A stretch of DNA of 6,357 nucleotides. Source: Desulfobacterales bacterium. GTDB taxonomy: Bacteria; Desulfobacterota; Desulfobacteria; Desulfobacterales; JAUWMJ01. The stretch covers positions 1 to 6,357 of the forward strand of contig JAUWMJ010000196.1 in assembly GCA_030613225.1 (NCBI GenBank), given 5' to 3'. The notes under the pieces were generated by a model that did no database searches, was not told the DNA's origin, and worked only from the letters and a program-made list of their open reading frames with translations. This document shows positions 1 to 6,357 of this stretch, one piece after another. How positions within the stretch are numbered: the stretch's first letter is position 1; every line of letters starts with the position of its first letter. The position numbers and the translations under genes are program-made.

Positions 1-28
1 AATTGAATAAAAAAGATTGATGAATTAC

Positions 29-33
29 GGAGG
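29..33 (+). promoter_or_regulatory. Shine-Dalgarno of ileS
   Basis: GGAGG lies 5 bases before the ATG at 39 and fixes that start. The 28 bases before it are AT-rich, but too little sequence is present to assign a promoter. Confidence 0.8.
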
Positions 34-38
34 ATTAA

Positions 39-2852
39 ATGGATTATAAGAAGACACTCAACCTTCCGGCGACAAAGTTTCCGATGAAGGCAAATCTGGC
101 AAAGCGTGAGCCGGAGCAATTAAAATACTGGGAAGAAAGCCGTTTGCATGAGAAGATAAGAAATGCTTCAAAGGGGAGCGAACTTTTTATTCTTCATGAC
201 GGACCGCCATATGCAAACGGTTATATACATATCGGTACGGCTTTAAACAAAATATTAAAAGATATCATAGTCCGGTCACGGCAGATGGTGGGTTTTGATG
301 CGGTTTACGTGCCGGGATGGGACTGTCATGGTCTTCCCATTGAGCATAACGTGGAAAAAGAGCTTGGAGCTAAAAAGAAAGATCTTTCAATGGCCCAGGT
401 CCGAAAGCTGTGCAGATCATATGCGGAAAAATTTATAGACATTCAGAGGGAAGAGTTTAAAAGGCTGGGTGTAATGGGTGAATGGGAAAATCCATACTTA
501 ACCATGAACTATGCTTACGAAGCTACAATTGCAAGGGAGTGTGGGAAATTTGCGCTCAACGGAAGCCTTTTCAGGAGCAAAAAGCCTATATACTGGTGTT
601 CTACATGTCAGACTGCTCTGGCGGAAGCGGAAGTAGAATATCACGATGAGACATCCCCGTCGATTTTTGTAAAATTCCCATTGAAAGGTGACCTCAGCAG
701 TGAAGTGCAGACTCTATCGGGAAAAAAAATATTTGTTGTGATCTGGACAACAACACCCTGGACTATCCCGGCGAACATGGCCATAGCCTTTCATCCTGAT
801 TTTAAATATGTTGCAGTTGATGTCGGCAATAACGAAGTTTTGATCATGGCCGGAGAACTTGTGGAAAGCTGTATGGGCACCTTTGGCATTGCCGACTATA
901 AAATTCTTGCGGATATTGATCCGAAAATGCTTGAACGAAAAAAATGCATGCATCCTATTTATAACAGGGAATCGATTTTAATTTTAGCCGATCATGTTAC
1001 ACTTGAGGCCGGCACAGGTTGTGTCCATACAGCTCCGGGACATGGCCGCGAAGATTATGAAGTAAGCCTTCAGTATGACATCGATGTCTATTCTCCAATC
1101 GATGACAAAGGATGTTTTACACAAGATGTTGGATTTTTCAGCGGACAGTTTGTCTTTGATGCAAATAAAAATGTCAATGCAAAACTTAAGGAGACCGGGG
1201 CACTCCTTGCGGAAGAAACAATAGAACATTCATATCCTCATTGCTGGCGATGCAAAGAGCCTGTTATTTTTCGTGCTACGCCCCAATGGTTTATCTCCAT
1301 GGACAAGACAGGTTTGAGAAAGAAAACCCTTGAAGAGATCGACAGGGTTGAATGGATTCCCCACTGGGGCAAGGAACGAATATACAGCATGATCGAAAAT
1401 CGTCCGGACTGGTGTGTATCCAGGCAGCGGGCCTGGGGTGTCCCCATAACCGTATTTTATTGTGATAAGTGCGAAGCACTGTATATAAACCAGGAAATAA
1501 TCGATAGCGTTTGTACTGCATTTGAAAAGCACGGTGCGGATATCTGGTTTGAAAAGGATGCGGATGAATTTCTGCCTAAAGGGGCGGTGTGCGAAAAGTG
1601 CGGGAATGCATCTTTTGTGAAAGAGACCGATATCCTGGATGTATGGTTCGATTCAGGTGTGAGTCATGCAGCAGTACTTGAACAGCGTTCGAATCTAAGA
1701 TGGCCTGCCGATCTTTACCTGGAAGGGACTGACCAGCACAGGGGATGGTTCCATAGTTCGATTCTAACCGCTGTCGGAACAAGGGGGGCCGCACCTTATA
1801 ACGCTGTGTTAACCCATGGATATGTTGTTGATGCACAAGGAAAAAAGATGTCCAAGTCTATCGGAAATATCGTGGCTCCAAGCGAGGTTATAGATAAATA
1901 CGGAGCTGAGATATTACGTCTTTGGGTTTCCGCATCTGATTACAGGGATGATATCCGCATATCCGAAAAATTTTTAAAGCAGCTAAGCGATGCTTATCGA
2001 AGGATAAGAAATACTTGCAGATTTCTGATGGGCAATTTGTCTGATTTTAGTCCCCAAAAAGATTCGGTTTCGTATGAATCGATGCCGGACATTGACAGAT
2101 TTGCCCTGCACAGGCTTTCCGAACTGATCGAAAAAACCAGGCAAGCTTATAATACATACGAATTTCATCTGGTTTACCATGCGCTTTACAATTATTGTAC
2201 CCTTGATCTTTCTGCATTTTATTTAGATATTCTCAAGGACAGGTTGTACACTTCACCGCCTAAATCAAACGAAAGGAGAAGTGCCCAGACAGTTATGTAC
2301 AGCATGCTTGACTCCATGGTGCGGCTGATGGCACCGATACTGTCATTCACATCAGAGGAGATATGGAGTTTCATGCCGGAACAAAAGGAAAAAGAGGAAA
2401 GCGTTCACCTGGCATCTTTGCCTGAAGTAAACGAAAACAGGAAAGATGAAAACCTGGCAGGAAACTGGGAACGTTTGCTTGAAATTCGTTCAGAGGTGAC
2501 AAAGGCTCTTGAAGAAGCCAGGGCTAAAAAACTTATCGGCCACCCCCTTGATGCTGCTGTTACAATCTCATGTATAAAAGAGCTTCATGACACGCTGCAT
2601 CCGTATGCAGATGATTTAAAGTCTATATTCATTGTTTCTAAAGCATCCTTGCTTGACGGCGAAAGGCTTACCGACGCATACGAGAGCAGCGATATTAAAG
2701 GTTTGTCAGTTAAGGTTGAGGTTGCTGAAGGTGATAAGTGCGAACGATGCTGGATGCATGAACCTTCGGTTGGAACAAATTCTGACCATCCTGCAATTTG
2801 CGACCGGTGCCGGCAGGCGCTGGATCTTATAGCGAAGGAAGAACCGGTATGA
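39..2852 (+). CDS. ileS: Isoleucyl-tRNA synthetase (class I, bacterial type)
   Basis: This 937-residue cytoplasmic enzyme charges tRNA-Ile with isoleucine using ATP and hydrolyses mischarged valine. It is close to the usual bacterial length of about 930-940. In order: HDGPPYANG (53-61) followed by the HIGH-type signature written HIGT (64-67); [16 protein letters not shown] (186-201) entering the CP1 editing domain; the editing-site Thr-rich segment [11 protein letters not shown] (236-246) and [16 protein letters not shown] (325-340), whose Asp339 corresponds to the conserved editing aspartate; [13 protein letters not shown] (458-470); DVWFDSG (534-540); [12 protein letters not shown] (563-574); KMSKS (603-607); an anticodon-binding helical domain; and a C-terminal zinc finger with Cys901, 904, 921 and 924. 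A second Cys cluster (475, 478, 518, 521) also looks metal-binding. The start is supported by GGAGG at 29-33. The stop overlaps the lspA start, so the two are probably one transcript. The only odd point is Thr67 in place of the last His of HIGH. Confidence 0.98.
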   Translation: MDYKKTLNLPATKFPMKANLAKREPEQLKYWEESRLHEKIRNASKGSELFILHDGPPYANGYIHIGTALNKILKDIIVRSRQMVGFDAVYVPGWDCHGLPIEHNVEKELGAKKKDLSMAQVRKLCRSYAEKFIDIQREEFKRLGVMGEWENPYLTMNYAYEATIARECGKFALNGSLFRSKKPIYWCSTCQTALAEAEVEYHDETSPSIFVKFPLKGDLSSEVQTLSGKKIFVVIWTTTPWTIPANMAIAFHPDFKYVAVDVGNNEVLIMAGELVESCMGTFGIADYKILADIDPKMLERKKCMHPIYNRESILILADHVTLEAGTGCVHTAPGHGREDYEVSLQYDIDVYSPIDDKGCFTQDVGFFSGQFVFDANKNVNAKLKETGALLAEETIEHSYPHCWRCKEPVIFRATPQWFISMDKTGLRKKTLEEIDRVEWIPHWGKERIYSMIENRPDWCVSRQRAWGVPITVFYCDKCEALYINQEIIDSVCTAFEKHGADIWFEKDADEFLPKGAVCEKCGNASFVKETDILDVWFDSGVSHAAVLEQRSNLRWPADLYLEGTDQHRGWFHSSILTAVGTRGAAPYNAVLTHGYVVDAQGKKMSKSIGNIVAPSEVIDKYGAEILRLWVSASDYRDDIRISEKFLKQLSDAYRRIRNTCRFLMGNLSDFSPQKDSVSYESMPDIDRFALHRLSELIEKTRQAYNTYEFHLVYHALYNYCTLDLSAFYLDILKDRLYTSPPKSNERRSAQTVMYSMLDSMVRLMAPILSFTSEEIWSFMPEQKEKEESVHLASLPEVNENRKDENLAGNWERLLEIRSEVTKALEEARAKKLIGHPLDAAVTISCIKELHDTLHPYADDLKSIFIVSKASLLDGERLTDAYESSDIKGLSVKVEVAEGDKCERCWMHEPSVGTNSDHPAICDRCRQALDLIAKEEPV
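2835..2841 (+). promoter_or_regulatory. Shine-Dalgarno of lspA inside ileS
   Basis: AAGGAAG sits inside the last ileS codons, 7 bases before the ATG at 2849. It supports that ATG over the in-frame ATG at 2798, and together with the ATGA overlap it implies translational coupling. Confidence 0.7.
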
Positions 2853-3340
2853 AAATATTTAACAGCAAATATAGTTTACTTGCCGGTGTTGCCGGATTAA
2901 TTGTGATCGCTGACCAGATAACAAAGGCATTGATTTTAAAATCAATGCCTCTTTATCATTCAGTGCCGGTAATACCAGGATTTTTCAACATTACTCATAT
3001 TCAAAATCCAGGTGGAGCCTTTGGTTTTCTGGCAAATCAAAGTGCGAATTTGCGAACCATAGTTTTTCTTTTGATTTCATCACTGGCTGTCGGGTTAATC
3101 TTCTGGTTCTATAAAAACACACCAAAGACACATCCTTGGCTTGCCTCTGCTTTTGCCATGATTTTCGGGGGCGCCATCGGAAACCTGATTGACAGAATAC
3201 GTTTTGGAAAGGTGGTTGATTTTCTTGATTTATACCTGGGCGATTTGCACTGGCCTGCTTTTAATATTGCAGACAGCGCCATATCCATAGGAATTGCTGT
3301 TTTTATTATTCACCTTCTATTTAAAAAACTGCCCGAATAA
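2849..3340 (+). CDS. lspA: Lipoprotein signal peptidase (signal peptidase II)
   Basis: This inner-membrane aspartyl protease removes the signal peptide of diacylglyceryl-modified prolipoproteins, just before the lipidated cysteine. The 163-residue length is typical. Visible motifs: ADQITK (21-26); NPGGAFG (53-59), matching the family NxGAAFG; GNLIDR (111-116); VVDF (122-125) with catalytic Asp124; and WPAFNIADS (135-143) with catalytic Asp142. The 18-residue spacing of the two aspartates equals that of E. coli LspA. Four hydrophobic segments (about 9-29, 69-88, 97-114, 138-157) give the expected four-helix topology. The ATG overlaps the ileS TGA as ATGA and has its own Shine-Dalgarno. An upstream in-frame ATG at 2798 would add 17 polar residues inside ileS and is unlikely. 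lgt, the enzyme acting just before it, lies downstream across a repeat-filled gap. Confidence 0.97.
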   Translation: MKIFNSKYSLLAGVAGLIVIADQITKALILKSMPLYHSVPVIPGFFNITHIQNPGGAFGFLANQSANLRTIVFLLISSLAVGLIFWFYKNTPKTHPWLASAFAMIFGGAIGNLIDRIRFGKVVDFLDLYLGDLHWPAFNIADSAISIGIAVFIIHLLFKKLPE

Positions 3341-3357
3341 ATTGAAAGTTGCGATAA

Positions 3358-3550
3358 ATGGTAAGGATCTGTTATGTAATAAATGTTGCATTGAGCCGCT
3401 CAGATTTTAGTTGGATTTGATCGATCTGATTGAGCAAAACCACAGGAATAGCGGGCTATTTCGAGGATTTTGTGATTGAAGATCGGCCAAAGATGGCTGG
3501 AATCTGAGATGGATAAATGTGATAGTTATTACATAACAGATCCTAAGCAT
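3358..3550. repeat. 181-bp MITE-like palindrome with 19-bp perfect terminal inverted repeats
   Basis: AGGATCTGTTATGTAATAA at 3364-3382 is perfectly repeated in reverse complement at 3526-3544. Extending outward gives 23 of 25 matches (3358-3382 against 3526-3550). The interior is also self-complementary: CTCAGATT (3400-3407) pairs with 3502-3509, GATCT (3423-3427) with 3480-3484, and AATAGC (3447-3452) faces GCTATT (3455-3460) across a 2-base centre. The hairpin tip lies at the exact midpoint of the element. It has no ORF and no clear target-site duplication. It fills most of the lspA-lgt gap and no other hairpin terminator is seen there, so it may also end or protect the lspA transcript. Calling it non-autonomous mobile is inference from structure; no transposase is in the window. 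Confidence 0.8.
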
Positions 3551-3565
3551 TCATATTGCCGACCA

Positions 3566-3593
3566 TGAACCTTTGAACCCTGAACCCTTGAAC
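3566..3593 (+). repeat. Short TGAAC-core tandem array, copy 1
   Basis: Four TGAAC cores start at 3566, 3574, 3581 and 3589, giving alternating 8-, 7- and 8-base spacing. The array begins 15 bases after the palindrome's outer arm and ends 11 bases before the lgt ATG. A second copy in the opposite orientation lies at 6179-6212: 3563-3580 matches the reverse complement of 6179-6196 at 16 of 18 bases. It is a dispersed repeat of unknown function and not a CRISPR, because the units are too short and there are no spacers. Confidence 0.75.
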
Positions 3594-3604
3594 GGTTATG
3601 ATAA

Positions 3605-4372
3605 ATGCACCCCATCCTTTTTAAAATTGGAAAGTTTTCCGTTTGCAGCTACAGTTTTTTCATAGCAATAGGATTGATATCAGGGATATTGCTTGCAAGG
3701 AAAGAAGCCAAAAGGACAGGGGAAGATCCGGAAAAGATCATGGATCTTTGTTTTTATTTGCTGTTCGCAGCTATTGTCGGGTCACGGCTGTTTTATATTG
3801 CTGCAAACCCCGGTATATTTTTTCAGGATCCTTTGGAAATAATAAGGATACAAAATGGAGGGCTTGTTTTTTACGGAGGGTTTATCGCAGCCTTGATTAC
3901 AGGGCTTATCTATATGAAATCGACAGCGATGCCCCTTTGGAAAACTGCTGACATTATAGCCCCGTCTATTGCTGTCGGCCAGTTCATGGGAATGTTTGGA
4001 TGTTTTTTTGCGGGTTGCTGTTATGGCAGGGCCTGCGAATTTCCCTGGGCCGTTACCTTCATGCATCCTGAATCCCTCGCCCCCACCGGCATTCCTCTCC
4101 ATCCTGTGCAGCTTTATTTTTCTTTAAATTATCTTATAATCTATGGTGTTCTGGTTTTTGTCCGTAGATACAAGAAATTTGACGGCCAGTTATTCTGGAT
4201 TTACGTTTTGCTTTATGGGGTAACCTTTGCAATCATTGAGACATTTCGTGGTGACACCCAGGGCTACTCTATCTCCTGGGCTTTGTCTGTTTCGCAAACA
4301 GTCGGCGCAGCATTGGCGATGATTGCTGCTGTAATGATTATGCTGTTGCGAAGACCACCGGAAAAAAATTAA
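3605..4372 (+). CDS. lgt: Phosphatidylglycerol-prolipoprotein diacylglyceryl transferase
   Basis: This multi-pass inner-membrane enzyme transfers diacylglycerol from phosphatidylglycerol to the lipobox cysteine of prolipoproteins, the first step of lipoprotein maturation; LspA acts next. The 255 residues are slightly short for the family. The N-terminus MHPILFKIGKFSVCSYSFF is family-typical, with Tyr16 at the place of E. coli Tyr26. Further motifs are GGLVFYGGF (85-93), the signature GMFGCFFAGCCYG (129-141), HPVQLY (166-171) and ETFRGD (212-217), with Arg215 matching E. coli Arg239. About seven hydrophobic segments are visible. In the signature, Met130 stands where the family normally has Arg (E. 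coli Arg143). The GCF and GCCYG variant of the motif itself is common outside enterobacteria. A stop codon directly before the ATG (3602-3604) rules out a longer start. No Shine-Dalgarno is visible; the upstream bases belong to the TGAAC array. Confidence 0.95.
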   Translation: MHPILFKIGKFSVCSYSFFIAIGLISGILLARKEAKRTGEDPEKIMDLCFYLLFAAIVGSRLFYIAANPGIFFQDPLEIIRIQNGGLVFYGGFIAALITGLIYMKSTAMPLWKTADIIAPSIAVGQFMGMFGCFFAGCCYGRACEFPWAVTFMHPESLAPTGIPLHPVQLYFSLNYLIIYGVLVFVRRYKKFDGQLFWIYVLLYGVTFAIIETFRGDTQGYSISWALSVSQTVGAALAMIAAVMIMLLRRPPEKN

Positions 4373-4385
4373 GATAAACTTTATT

Positions 4386-4674
4386 ATCACGAAAGCACGA
4401 AAATACGAAAACACGAAAAAGAAAAATTATGAATTCGCAAAAAGTCGAATTTACCACAGAGAACACGGAGGTCACAGATATAACTAACCCTACAACAATA
4501 TCGCATGATACAAAAAGAAGTTGTTGCTAAATAAAGCTTTTAAGTTGCGTTGTAGGGCTAATTAATAATATAAAAAATTCTTTGTGTTCTCTGTGATCTC
4601 AGTGGTGAAAAATGACTTTTCACGAGAGCATCAAAATTTAATTTCGTGCTTTCTTCATTTCGTGTTTTCGTGAT
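4386..4674. repeat. Nested composite palindrome of three repeat families
   Basis: This fills most of the 331-bp lgt-holA gap, which holds no gene. Outer arms 4386-4419 and 4641-4674 are CACGAAAA-type repeats, complementary at 28 of 34 positions. Inside them, AAAAGTC (4440-4446) pairs with GACTTTT (4614-4620). Next, CACAGAGAACAC (4455-4466) is perfectly matched by GTGTTCTCTGTG (4584-4595), in a context resembling the widespread CCACAGAGAACACGGAGG repeat. The innermost pair is 4482-4496 with 4549-4563. All four pairs share nearly the same centre (about 4523-4530). The structure could act as a bidirectional hairpin barrier to transcription between lgt and holA. No ordinary GC stem followed by a T-run is seen. 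Confidence 0.75.
4482..4563. repeat. Innermost inverted repeat of the composite palindrome
   Basis: AACTAACCCTACAAC (4482-4496) and its reverse-complement partner at 4549-4563 agree at 13 of 15 positions, including a perfect 9-base CCCTACAAC core. The 52-base spacer contains the direct near-repeats AAGTTGTTGC (4518-4527) and AAGTTGCGTTG (4542-4552), and a HindIII-type AAAGCTTT palindrome (4533-4540). There is no ORF. Confidence 0.65.
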
Positions 4675-4703
4675 TACTTTTTATTATTACATACTGTTAA
4701 CCA

Positions 4704-6218
4704 ATGCCGATAATAAATTACAAAGAACTCGAAAAATATATAAAAGATAAAAAAGAGGATCAGTTTGCCTCTGTGTTTCTGATATATGGAGAAGAACTGC
4801 TCTGCAAAGAAGCATTTGAAAAGCTTTTAGATGCCCTGGTTCCAAGTTCAGGGCGTAGTCTTAACTATGATCCGTTTGATGGATCGAGTGAAGACATTCA
4901 TGAGGTGATAGCGCGGGTAAATACATTTTCTCTTTTGTCAGGCTTAAAGGTTGTATCTATTATTGACTCCAGGATCTTCTATTCAAAGCAGGATGAAGAA
5001 AAGATACTTAAAAAAGCAAAGGAGGAATATGATAAAAACGATATTAAAAAAGCTGCAAAACATCTTTTAAGCCTTTTAGGGCTTTTAAATCTTTCCTTTG
5101 AAGATGTCGATAAAACAAACCGAGGTAAAACGTTTAAAATATTTACAAGCAGATTCAGCGACGAAAAATGGCTCGACGAAATCATCGATTACTGCCTTGA
5201 GAACAGCCTGTCTGTGCCTTCCGGTGAGGATAAAAGCAAGAAATTGCAGGAAGCTATTGAGAAAGGATTTCCAAAAGGAAACCATCTTATTATTACAACG
5301 GATTTTGTGGATAAAAGGAAAAGTCTTTATAAAAGCATTGAAAAAAACGGGATGATAATTGACTGTTTTGTACCAAAAGGAGATCGAAGGGCTGACAAAA
5401 TAGCCCAGGAAGAGGTTTTGAATGAAAAGATGAAATCCATTCTCACACAAAACGATAAGACAATGGACAGAGGCGTATATATGGCCATGTATAATATGAC
5501 TGGTTTTGACCTGCGCACCTTTTCAAGCAATATGGATAAACTTATCAGTTATGTTGGGAAGCGGAAAAATATAACAGCGCAGGACGTGGAGTATGTTTTA
5601 AAACGAACAAAAAAAGATCCAATATATGAATTTACAAATGCAGTAACCGATAAAAACATTGAAAGGGCCCTTTTTTACTTGAATTCACTCCTTGCCGGAG
5701 GTGAAATAGACCATCCGCTTCAACTTCTTGCTGCAATAGTTAACCAGGTTAGAAAGCTTCTTATTATCAAGGATTTTACTGAAAGCTCGGAAGGCAGTGT
5801 TTGGTTTGCAGGATGCCGGTATAATCATTTTCAAAGCAACGTCATGCCTGAAATAATTGAGCATGACAGAGCTTTTTTAGAGCATATGGATGATTGGGAA
5901 AATATGCTTTCAGAAGAGACGGATAAGGATGTTAAAAAGCAAAAAAAAGGGGGAAAAAAGAAGAAAAAAAGCAAAGCCTCCACAGATCTTATTATTGCAA
6001 AAAATCCAAAAAATTCATATCCTGTTTTTATGATGCTGCAAAAGTCTGACAAATTTACAAAGAATGAACTCATTTATGCTCTTGAATGCCTGAGTAAAGC
6101 TGATTTAATACTTAAAAAAACAGGACAGAACCCGAAGCTTGTATTGGAAGATGTTCTTTTTAAAATATGCAGTAACTCGGGTTCAAAGTTCCATGGTTCA
6201 CGGTTCAAGGTTAACTGA
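4704..6218 (+). CDS. holA: DNA polymerase III, delta subunit (clamp loader), enlarged
   Basis: Delta opens the beta sliding clamp within the clamp-loader complex and has an AAA+ fold without ATPase activity. Recognised family features: VFLIYGEELLCKEAFEKLL (24-42); the clamp-contacting region TFSLLSGLKVVSIID (74-88), with Leu77-Leu78 at the E. coli Leu73-Phe74 position; GNHLIITTDFVDKRKSLYKSIEKNG (192-216); GFDLRTFSSNMDKLISYVG (267-285); an ITAQDVEYVL helix (290-299); HPLQLLAAIVNQVRKLL (337-353); and a C-terminal bundle SYPVFMMLQ...LEDVLFKIC (438-489). At 504 residues it is far above the usual 320-350. The extra length is mainly a charged insertion at about 95-190 and one at about 358-436 with the Lys run KKQKKGGKKKKKSK (411-424). 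Residues 493-503 are encoded by a dispersed repeat. No Shine-Dalgarno precedes the ATG, but the N-terminus fits the family. The family call is firm; the role of the insertions is unknown. Confidence 0.93.
   Translation: MPIINYKELEKYIKDKKEDQFASVFLIYGEELLCKEAFEKLLDALVPSSGRSLNYDPFDGSSEDIHEVIARVNTFSLLSGLKVVSIIDSRIFYSKQDEEKILKKAKEEYDKNDIKKAAKHLLSLLGLLNLSFEDVDKTNRGKTFKIFTSRFSDEKWLDEIIDYCLENSLSVPSGEDKSKKLQEAIEKGFPKGNHLIITTDFVDKRKSLYKSIEKNGMIIDCFVPKGDRRADKIAQEEVLNEKMKSILTQNDKTMDRGVYMAMYNMTGFDLRTFSSNMDKLISYVGKRKNITAQDVEYVLKRTKKDPIYEFTNAVTDKNIERALFYLNSLLAGGEIDHPLQLLAAIVNQVRKLLIIKDFTESSEGSVWFAGCRYNHFQSNVMPEIIEHDRAFLEHMDDWENMLSEETDKDVKKQKKGGKKKKKSKASTDLIIAKNPKNSYPVFMMLQKSDKFTKNELIYALECLSKADLILKKTGQNPKLVLEDVLFKICSNSGSKFHGSRFKVN
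6179..6212 (-). repeat. Short TGAAC-core tandem array, copy 2, overlapping the holA end
   Basis: On the plus strand GTTCA-type cores start at 6181, 6188, 6196, 6203 and 6210 (7-8 base spacing; the second and last are degenerate). This is the same family as 3566-3593 in inverted orientation. It is translated as holA residues 493-503, giving two GS-x-F units (GSKF and GSRF), and the gene stops 4 bases later. Confidence 0.75.
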
Positions 6219-6257
6219 TGAAAACTGCACGGTTTTGAGATATTTAGGAGTGGCACA

Positions 6258-6335
6258 TTGCGCGTAACTGCTCCCGTTCGCAGGTTCATCAACTATGTCA
6301 GGCAATATGAAAAATGCGACCCCGCCGCAGGCTAA
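6258..6335 (+). CDS. Possible 25-codon small ORF (TTG start)
   Basis: AGGAG at 6246-6250 is followed after 7 bases by TTG at 6258, which opens a reading frame ending at TAA 6333-6335. The peptide has a basic first half (RVTAPVRRFINYVRQYEK) and ends CDPAAG. I do not recognise it. The Shine-Dalgarno is better placed than those of lgt or holA, and a GC-rich hairpin follows at once, as expected for a short gene. A 25-codon frame can easily occur by chance, and the TTG start adds doubt. It could instead be the remnant of a longer gene or part of another repeat. Confidence 0.25.
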   Translation: MRVTAPVRRFINYVRQYEKCDPAAG

Positions 6336-6336
6336 A

Positions 6337-6353
6337 TCCCGCTTTCAGCGGGA
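6337..6353. other. GC-rich hairpin, possible terminator
   Basis: TCCCGC (6337-6342) and GCGGGA (6348-6353) form a perfect 6-bp stem with a 5-base TTTCA loop. No T-run follows in the 4 bases left in the window, so an intrinsic terminator cannot be shown. It may be part of a repeat extending past the edge. Confidence 0.35.
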
Positions 6354-6357
6354 AACC

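Noticed and set aside
714..2180. Several minus-strand open frames within ileS
   Set aside because: They are short, have no recognisable motifs, and lie opposite a full, well-conserved synthetase frame.
2798..2848. Longer lspA start adding 17 residues
   Set aside because: The added residues are polar, unlike LspA N-termini, and the ATG at 2849 has a well-spaced AAGGAAG and the typical ATGA overlap.
3351..3560. Target-site duplication around the 181-bp palindrome
   Set aside because: The flanks show only continued inverted symmetry (23 of 25), and no direct repeat could be seen.
3566..3593. CRISPR-like array
   Set aside because: Units of 7-8 bp without unique spacers and only four copies.
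3598..3624. Eight-codon ORF (ATG at 3598) overlapping the lgt start
   Set aside because: It has no Shine-Dalgarno, very few codons and lies mostly inside lgt; there is nothing to separate it from chance.
4659..4687. Promoter for holA (TATTAT at 4682 as -10, TTCGTG at 4659 as -35)
   Set aside because: The -10 is acceptable, but the -35 matches the sigma-70 consensus at only 2 of 6 positions and falls in the repeat arm; such AT-rich hexamers are common here.
6221..6236. AAAAC...GTTTT hairpin just after the holA stop as a terminator
   Set aside because: The stem is AT-rich with a very short loop and there is no T-run after it; it would be weak and could arise by chance.

Overview
The window carries four complete plus-strand genes: ileS (isoleucyl-tRNA synthetase), lspA (signal peptidase II), lgt (prolipoprotein diacylglyceryl transferase) and holA (DNA polymerase III delta subunit). 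The first and third gaps between them are tight or repeat-filled: ileS and lspA overlap by 4 bases, while the lspA-lgt gap (264 bp) and the lgt-holA gap (331 bp) are almost wholly made of palindromic and short tandem repeats. The genes are chromosomal housekeeping genes. Moderate-to-low GC (roughly 40% by eye), the ileS-lspA pairing, and intergenic repeats of the CACGAAAA, CCACAGAGAACAC and TGAACC types suggest a Gram-negative bacterium, most plausibly a Desulfobacterota (Desulfobacteraceae-like) sulfate reducer. That taxonomic guess rests on memory of such genomes, not on a search.

Layout. 1-38: leader with a good Shine-Dalgarno. 39-2852: ileS. 2849-3340: lspA, translationally coupled through ATGA. 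3358-3550: a 181-bp palindrome with 19-bp perfect terminal inverted repeats (MITE-like), followed at 3566-3593 by a short TGAAC-core array. 3605-4372: lgt, without a visible Shine-Dalgarno. 4386-4674: three different inverted-repeat families nested around almost the same centre. 4704-6218: holA, much longer than usual because of a central and a Lys-rich insertion, with a C-terminal tail encoded by a second, inverted copy of the TGAAC array. 6219-6357: a possible 25-codon ORF (TTG start, good Shine-Dalgarno) followed by a GC-rich hairpin that runs to the window edge.

Functionally, Lgt and LspA are consecutive steps of bacterial lipoprotein maturation: Lgt attaches diacylglycerol to the lipobox cysteine and LspA then cleaves the signal peptide. 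IleS supplies Ile-tRNA, and HolA is part of the clamp loader. No defence system, integrase, transposase or CRISPR array is present. The unusual content is the repeat architecture, not a new multigene system. The best leads are the palindrome whose arm mismatches mostly keep G-U pairing on one strand, the co-centred nested palindromes, the repeat that has become protein-coding at the holA end, and the Met at the position of a key Arg in Lgt.
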